Part shown: positions 6,974-7,310 of the stretch, piece after piece
Numbering within the stretch: the first letter of the stretch is position 1
How the letters are laid out: every line of letters begins with the position of its first letter
From: Neptuniibacter sp.
Lineage (GTDB): Bacteria; Pseudomonadota; Gammaproteobacteria; Pseudomonadales; Balneatricaceae
Assembly (NCBI GenBank): GCA_024686055.1
Contig: JAIBDV010000145.1
Coordinates: 1-7,310, forward strand
DNA length: 7,310 bases
Reading direction: 5' to 3'
The notes under the pieces: generated by a model
What the model was told of the DNA's origin: nothing
The model's database searches: none
The model's input: the letters and a program-made list of their open reading frames with translations, nothing else
Position numbers and translations under genes: made by a program

Positions 6974-7025
6974 GCAGGCAAGACCACAACCCGAAACGGG
7001 CACATTCTAGCCGCGATAGCCCATT

Positions 7026-7073
7026 GCAGACTGGCCGACAGTAACCTGTCCCAGGCTATGCACTACCACGTGG
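7026..7073. repeat. Diverged direct repeat, copy B
   Basis: This is the shorter partner of the repeat at 6629-6694. It keeps the two conserved blocks with a single base between them, and CCTG-TCC-CAGG (7045-7055) preserves a shortened version of the copy A hairpin. After CCACGTGG the sequence diverges into GGAGGCT, so the GGA-loop hairpin of copy A is lost. Confidence 0.65.
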
Positions 7074-7104
7074 GGAGGCTATGAAAGTATTTAAATCGGA
7101 GCCT

Positions 7105-7132
7105 TGTAGCCGTTCGCCCCGCGAACGTCGGG
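7105..7132 (+). repeat. REP-like hairpin 1
   Basis: TGTAGC is followed by the perfect stem-loop CGTTCGC-CCC-GCGAACG (7111-7127). The layout, TGTAG plus a short GC-rich palindrome, is that of REP sequences in Pseudomonas-like genomes. Confidence 0.6.
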
Positions 7133-7151
7133 GGGAGAGTCCCGGTCTGTG

Positions 7152-7175
7152 ACGCCCGTGGAACGGGCTGCTACA
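7152..7175 (-). repeat. REP-like hairpin 2, inverted relative to hairpin 1
   Basis: GCCCGT-GGA-ACGGGC (7154-7168) is followed by TGCTACA, so on the minus strand it reads TGTAGCA then the palindrome. TGTAGC of hairpin 1 (7105-7110) and GCTACA here (7170-7175) are exact reverse complements. The two REPs therefore form a head-to-head BIME-like pair that can fold into one branched structure. Confidence 0.6.
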
Positions 7176-7236
7176 GGGGGTGTGCATTCTTTTTAGTTCA
7201 CTGGAATGCCAGCATCAGAGAATACTTTCACAGTCT

Positions 7237-7257
7237 TGGAACCTGGAACCTGGGAAC
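7237..7257 (+). repeat. Three tandem heptamers
   Basis: TGGAACC, TGGAACC and TGGGAAC follow one another directly. The downstream stretch GGGAACGATAA resembles the tail of the hairpin element at 6687-6710 (GGGAACAAGAA), so this may be a decayed relative of that repeat rather than an independent tandem array. Confidence 0.4.
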
Positions 7258-7279
7258 GATAACACGGCCAGGCCTGCGC

Positions 7280-7305
7280 TGTAGGAGCGAGCTTGCTCGC
7301 GATCA
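7280..7305 (+). repeat. REP-like hairpin 3 at the window edge
   Basis: TGTAGGA is followed by GCGAGC-TT-GCTCGC (7287-7300), a perfect 6-bp stem. I know this GTAGGAGCGAGCTTGCTCGCGA form as a frequent intergenic REP in Pseudomonas genomes. It points the same way as hairpin 1. A partner could lie beyond the window end. Confidence 0.7.
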
Positions 7306-7310
7306 GAGGG

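Larger units (their letters stand above)
7082..7230. repeat. 149-bp block bounded by perfect 10-bp inverted repeats
   Basis: TGAAAGTATT (7082-7091) and AATACTTTCA (7221-7230) are exact reverse complements and enclose the two REP-like hairpins. The arrangement resembles a small non-autonomous mobile element of MITE type or a BIME with a boundary stem. No flanking target-site duplication is obvious: the bases outside the arms are CTA on the left and CAG on the right. Confidence 0.45.
6567..7310. other. Gene-free, repeat-rich intergenic region
   Basis: These 744 bases contain no reading frame that resembles a protein. The longest frames are short, lack ribosome binding sites and run through repeats. 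The region is instead packed with inverted repeats: a nested set at 6809-6926, palindromes at 6949-6973, an IR-bounded block at 7082-7230 containing two REP-like hairpins, and a further REP at the window end. It also holds a diverged direct repeat (6629-6694 and 7026-7073). About 6702-6808 shows nothing I can name. No clear terminator with a T-tail is visible after the efflux operon. Confidence 0.7.

Noticed and set aside
6848..7009. Minus-strand frame of about 53 codons through the palindromes, ending in the AT-rich arm
   Set aside because: The only start is a GTG without a convincing ribosome binding site, and the frame is dictated by repeats; more likely a chance opening.

Overview
This window looks like chromosomal DNA of a GC-rich gammaproteobacterium, probably of the Pseudomonadales/Oceanospirillales type. 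The grounds are the TolC/OprM-, AcrA- and AcrB-like protein sequences, a classical outer-membrane lipoprotein signal, and REP-like GTAGGAGC hairpins of the kind common in Pseudomonas relatives. The sequence does not allow a genus call.

Region by region: positions 1-632 hold the 3' end of a gene whose product I do not recognise (209 residues visible, start outside the window). A strong intrinsic-terminator hairpin follows at about 659-700. Positions 704-820 are an AT-rich control region. It holds a perfect match to the enterobacterial CpxR consensus (GTAAA-N5-GTAAA, 737-751), a perfect 16-bp palindrome (756-771) and a modest sigma-70-like promoter candidate overlapping that palindrome. Positions 821-6566 are a tight three-gene operon joined by two ATGA start/stop overlaps: an outer-membrane factor lipoprotein (NodT/OprM type), a periplasmic adaptor (HlyD/AcrA type) and an inner-membrane RND permease (AcrB type). 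Positions 6567-7310 contain no convincing gene but are dense in inverted and direct repeats, including a BIME-like pair of REP hairpins and a further REP at the window edge.

The three operon products together make a complete, self-contained tripartite efflux pump: the proton-driven permease captures substrate, the adaptor bridges the periplasm and the channel crosses the outer membrane. The substrate cannot be read from the sequence. No local regulator gene lies in the window, so control is either in trans (the CpxR-like box suggests an envelope-stress link) or by a regulator outside the window. The permease has the transmembrane-4 Asp-Asp pair, but Asn-Asp replaces the usual Lys-Asn in transmembrane helix 10.

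I found no CRISPR array, tRNA, rRNA or intact insertion sequence, and no wholly new multi-gene system. The least explained parts are the repeat-rich tail and the control region of the pump.
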